From Bimuria novae-zelandiae CBS 107.79 (taxonomy: Eukaryota > Ascomycota > Dothideomycetes > Pleosporales > Didymosphaeriaceae), in assembly GCA_010015655.1 (NCBI GenBank), contig ML976723.1:382904-416368 (forward strand): 33,465 bases of DNA, read 5' to 3'. The position numbers and the translations under genes are program-made. Numbering within the stretch: position 1 is the stretch's first letter; every line of letters starts with the position of its first letter. The notes under the pieces were generated by a model that ran no database searches, was not told the origin of the DNA, and saw only the letters and a list, made by a program, of their open reading frames with translations. Positions 31,724-33,465 of the stretch are shown piece after piece.

Positions 31724-32709
31724 ATGTTCAATACCTGGCGCTTGGTAGGCTGCCTGAGGGCTGCCCTGCCTTGAACGTAAGGCAGCCTGTTCTCAACTTG
31801 TTCTGAGCTTGTTCTGAGCTTGTTCTGAACCTATTATCGTAACACGCAGGACAGCGAACAGCTCTACCTAGGCGAGACCAGGTGCAGGGTTGAAATGGGT
31901 GGAGAGCTCTGTGGAGTAAGTCAAAACCCGTTCCCAACCTGTTCCGTACACATTCCTCAGGATCCGCTAGTAGACTAACGTTATCTCAACCTGTTCAGAA
32001 GCCGTTCCTCGAGACCGGTGGGCTGGCTAATCATATCAAAAAATACCATCAAAGCATCCGTCTGACACCTTCCAACCATACAGGCAATCCTGGCTTCGAT
32101 AAGATTGCGAATGCGAAGAGTGAGTCCGTTCCGAATGTTTTCATAACCTGTTCCTAACATGAACATAGGCTTCTACACTAGCATTTTGGCAGAACACAAA
32201 AAGAGGATCGCCGCAACTAGTTCTCAAGTCGATCAGAACCCGATCACGACCCCACCCCCCCTTCCGGCCCGTACCAGCCCTGCACGCGAGCCTCACAATA
32301 CGACCGCATCCAGTTCTGAACCTGACCCTCAGAACACGGCCGCTTCCAGTTCTGAACCCGCTCCTCCCCCAGCTCGTGCGGACCGTTGGGAGATTATACT
32401 GTACAAGAGGAACTATAAGTCCAAGGGCAAAAAGAAGGGCGATGTAAGTAGCTCTCACGCTGTGTCGAACACGTTCCTGATGTGTTCAGATTAACTGGGA
32501 GGCCATGGAGAAGGCTATCAAGCACTATGGTGGCAAGATCCCGTGTGAGAAGTGTGTGGTCGAAGGCGAGAATAGTAAGTGGGTCTGATATCGTTTCCAG
32601 CCTGTTCCTAACATGTTCAGAATGCCAATGGAACGGAGATTGCGTCAGCCTACTATACTACAAGGGCTGGGATGATTCTGAGAGCGATGACGATGTTACA
32701 ATGGTTTAG
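31724..32709 (+). CDS. Multi-exon small protein with two Cys/His clusters, unknown function
   Basis: Six exons join into one open frame ending at TAG 32707-32709: a first exon, then 31850-31915, 31999-32119, 32169-32443, 32490-32574 and 32621-32709. If it starts at ATG 31724 with the donor GTAGGC at 31745, the product is about 218 residues. The better donor GTAAGG at 31777 leaves the frame open but finds no ATG, so the start is unsure. Near the N-terminus, exons 2-3 give C-x8-C-x12-H-x4-H (CRVEMGGELCG, then LANHIKKYH), a C2H2-like or BED-like finger. The middle is Pro/Ser-rich with repeated ASSSEP. The C-terminal part has C-x2-C-x7-C-x5-C (PCEKC to NGDC), joined exactly across an intron, then an acidic end (DDSESDDD). 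It may bind nucleic acid; no family was recognised. It shows no RIP damage. Confidence 0.65.
31777..31849 (+). other. Intron (73 bp) with tandem CTTGTTCTGAG
   Basis: Donor GTAAGG, acceptor ACGCAG. It contains three consecutive CTTGTTCTGA units. Removing it joins phase-0 codons. Confidence 0.6.
31916..31998 (+). other. Intron (83 bp)
   Basis: Donor GTAAGT, branch GACTAAC at 31973-31979, acceptor CCTGTTCAG. An earlier CAG at 31960 would leave an in-frame TAA, so the later acceptor is chosen. Splicing joins the first finger Cys pair to its His pair. Confidence 0.7.
32120..32168 (+). other. Intron (49 bp)
   Basis: Donor GTGAGT, branch CCTAACA, acceptor ACATAG. Splicing keeps the frame (phase 1). 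Confidence 0.7.
32444..32489 (+). other. Intron (46 bp)
   Basis: Donor GTAAGT, branch CCTGATG, acceptor TGTTCAG. Retention gives a stop within 60 bases; removal opens the frame into the Cys cluster. Confidence 0.78.
32575..32620 (+). other. Intron (46 bp)
   Basis: Donor GTAAGT, branch CCTAACA, acceptor TGTTCAG. It is the same length as the previous intron and matches it at about 31 of 46 positions. Splicing rebuilds an AAA codon between the second and third Cys. Confidence 0.8.
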
Positions 32710-32827
32710 GAACACATTCCAAACCGTTCCAATGATCTGCAAGCATTATGGCATTGACATGATGGGAACCACTTCGGAACAGGTTAGGAGTTAGGCACGG
32801 TATACCCTTTGCTTTCTCAGATAGGGA

Positions 32828-32865
32828 TTGATAGCTCTCTCAACAAGTTGAGAACTTACTATCAA
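32828..32865. terminator. Hairpin between convergent genes
   Basis: TTGATAG (32828-32834) pairs with CTATCAA (32859-32865), and inside it CTCAAC (32839-32844) pairs with GTTGAG (32847-32852). It lies between two 3' ends and overlaps the stop codon of the minus-strand gene. It might help 3'-end formation; the role is inferred only. Confidence 0.4.
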
Positions 32866-33449
32866 TGATTACTTGCTCCTAATGCCCTCCTCTTCTCCTC
32901 TATTTCTAATTCAAGCTTAATGTTCTCCAACTCCCGTCTTTTAATGTCGGCTTCTCTTTCACGAAGCTCGAGCGCAGTACGCTGGGCTTGAGCATCGAGA
33001 TTTTGCTGGAGGACCTGGCGTTGAAGACTTGGTTCTTGTGATGGCGTTCTAAAAGCCATCGTAACAGGTTGGGAAGACGTTGATGTTGAGGGGCTATTCC
33101 GTGTAACAGATGGGGCTCTTGATAGTGAGGGCGACCTTGAAGCTGGTGACTGCCTTCGTCTTGATGAGCTACGGGTCCGTACGTGTCCTGAAGACGATGC
33201 CTGGAATAATATGGCATCCTCAAGATCCTCATCAGAGATGTCATCTCTGCTCATAGAGTCTACTTGACTGCGCTTACGTTCTAAACACGTTAGAACGTTG
33301 TTCACAACATAACTTGTTACTACTTACTCTCCCTACCCATCGACTTATGATATCGGGCAGATAGTGACGTAGAGCGCTCACTGTGACGTACACTTCGCTC
33401 GTCGTGTGAGCGATATTGATCGATATCTCGCATGTCAAGCTTGAGGGCC
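32862..33449 (-). CDS. Ser/Arg-rich protein with C-terminal charged helix, 5' end uncertain
   Basis: Two exons on the minus strand (33449-33328 and 33280-32862) join in frame across a 47-bp intron. From ATG 33433-33431 the product is 174 residues. It starts with an Arg/Ser/His-rich part, then a DDISDEDLEDAI acidic block and a long Ser/Arg/Pro-rich region. It ends with a charged Glu/Arg/Lys-rich helix (REREADIKRRELENIKLELE), a likely coiled coil. Five codons before the ATG are open up to a probable intron acceptor at 33450, so coding may continue beyond the window. No RIP damage. It converges with the zinc-finger gene, with 152 bp between stops. No family recognised. Confidence 0.65.
33281..33327 (-). 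other. Intron (47 bp) in the minus-strand gene
   Basis: Donor GTAAGT, branch TTCTAACG, acceptor GTGTTTAG on the minus strand. Splicing keeps the frame (phase 1), joining GRE to KRKRSQ. Confidence 0.75.
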
Positions 33450-33465
33450 CTAAACAAGTTCAGAA
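33450..33465 (-). other. 3' end of a further intron, cut by the window edge
   Basis: On the minus strand the sequence reads TTCTGAACTTGTTTAG before the exon: a CTGAAC branch site and a TTTAG acceptor, with the same layout as the other introns here. Confidence 0.5.

Noticed and set aside
32141..32458. 105-codon minus-strand frame
   Set aside because: It is antisense to the zinc-finger gene exon 32169-32443, whose splicing gives a coherent protein.
32906..33244. 112-codon minus-strand frame, second phase
   Set aside because: It is a shifted shadow of the Ser/Arg-rich gene, which splices in frame and has the coiled-coil tail.
31980..33465. CRISPR-like or tandem array from recurring GTTCC/GAAC motifs
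   Set aside because: Spacing is irregular, units are diverged, many sit at intron 3' ends, and the genome is eukaryotic.
1..33465. tRNA or rRNA genes
   Set aside because: I saw no cloverleaf with conserved A and B box spacing and no rRNA-like conserved stretches.

Overview
The window looks like a piece of a filamentous ascomycete (Pezizomycotina) genome. About 30 kb is a graveyard of nested transposable elements damaged by repeat-induced point mutation (RIP); the last ~2.7 kb escaped that damage. The RIP reading rests on direct evidence. The two 213-bp LTRs of one Copia element differ at 11 sites by my reading; all are transitions and ten lie in a CpA/TpG context. Across the elements, reading frames are broken mainly where Gln and Trp codons have become stops, and catalytic Asp/Glu codons have become Asn/Lys. 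CpA/TpG is scarce and TpA abundant, while CpG survives. The class or species cannot be fixed from this sequence.

Layout. 1-582: degraded, unrecognised DNA. 583-5631: Copia-1, a Ty1/Copia relic on the minus strand bounded by an identical 68-bp direct repeat. 5632-13820: Gypsy-1, a Ty3/Gypsy chromovirus-type relic on the minus strand; its left (3') LTR lacks 48 bp where Copia-1 abuts it, and a Tc1/mariner element (6175-7503, TA duplication, CAGT ends) sits in its 3' region. 13821-14211: a short spacer. 14212-26369: Gypsy-2, a second copy of the same family on the plus strand, flanked by CTATT duplications. Gypsy-2 is split inside its reverse transcriptase by Copia-2 (17712-22951, minus strand, AGGGC duplications). 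Removing the insertions gives 6913 bp for Gypsy-2 and about 6906 bp for Gypsy-1 (adding the missing 48 bp), which confirms the nesting. The two Gypsy copies are head to head with only 391 bp between their 5' LTRs, a large inverted repeat.

26375-30697 is very AT-rich and holds a second Tc1/mariner transposase relic and a pogo/Fot1-like transposase relic, both plus strand. At about 30700 the RIP damage stops at a GGTT microsatellite. 30995-31325 holds an ~80-bp repeat with a 250-bp period.

31724-33465 holds two convergent, apparently intact host-type genes with many tiny introns. The plus-strand gene can be spliced into an open frame encoding a small protein with two Cys/His clusters. The minus-strand gene encodes a Ser/Arg-rich protein with a C-terminal charged helix. 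Most of their introns are 45-50 bp and end in a shared block (branch point CTRAY followed closely by TGTTYAG), and related GTTC-rich motifs recur around them. This is the least explained part of the window.
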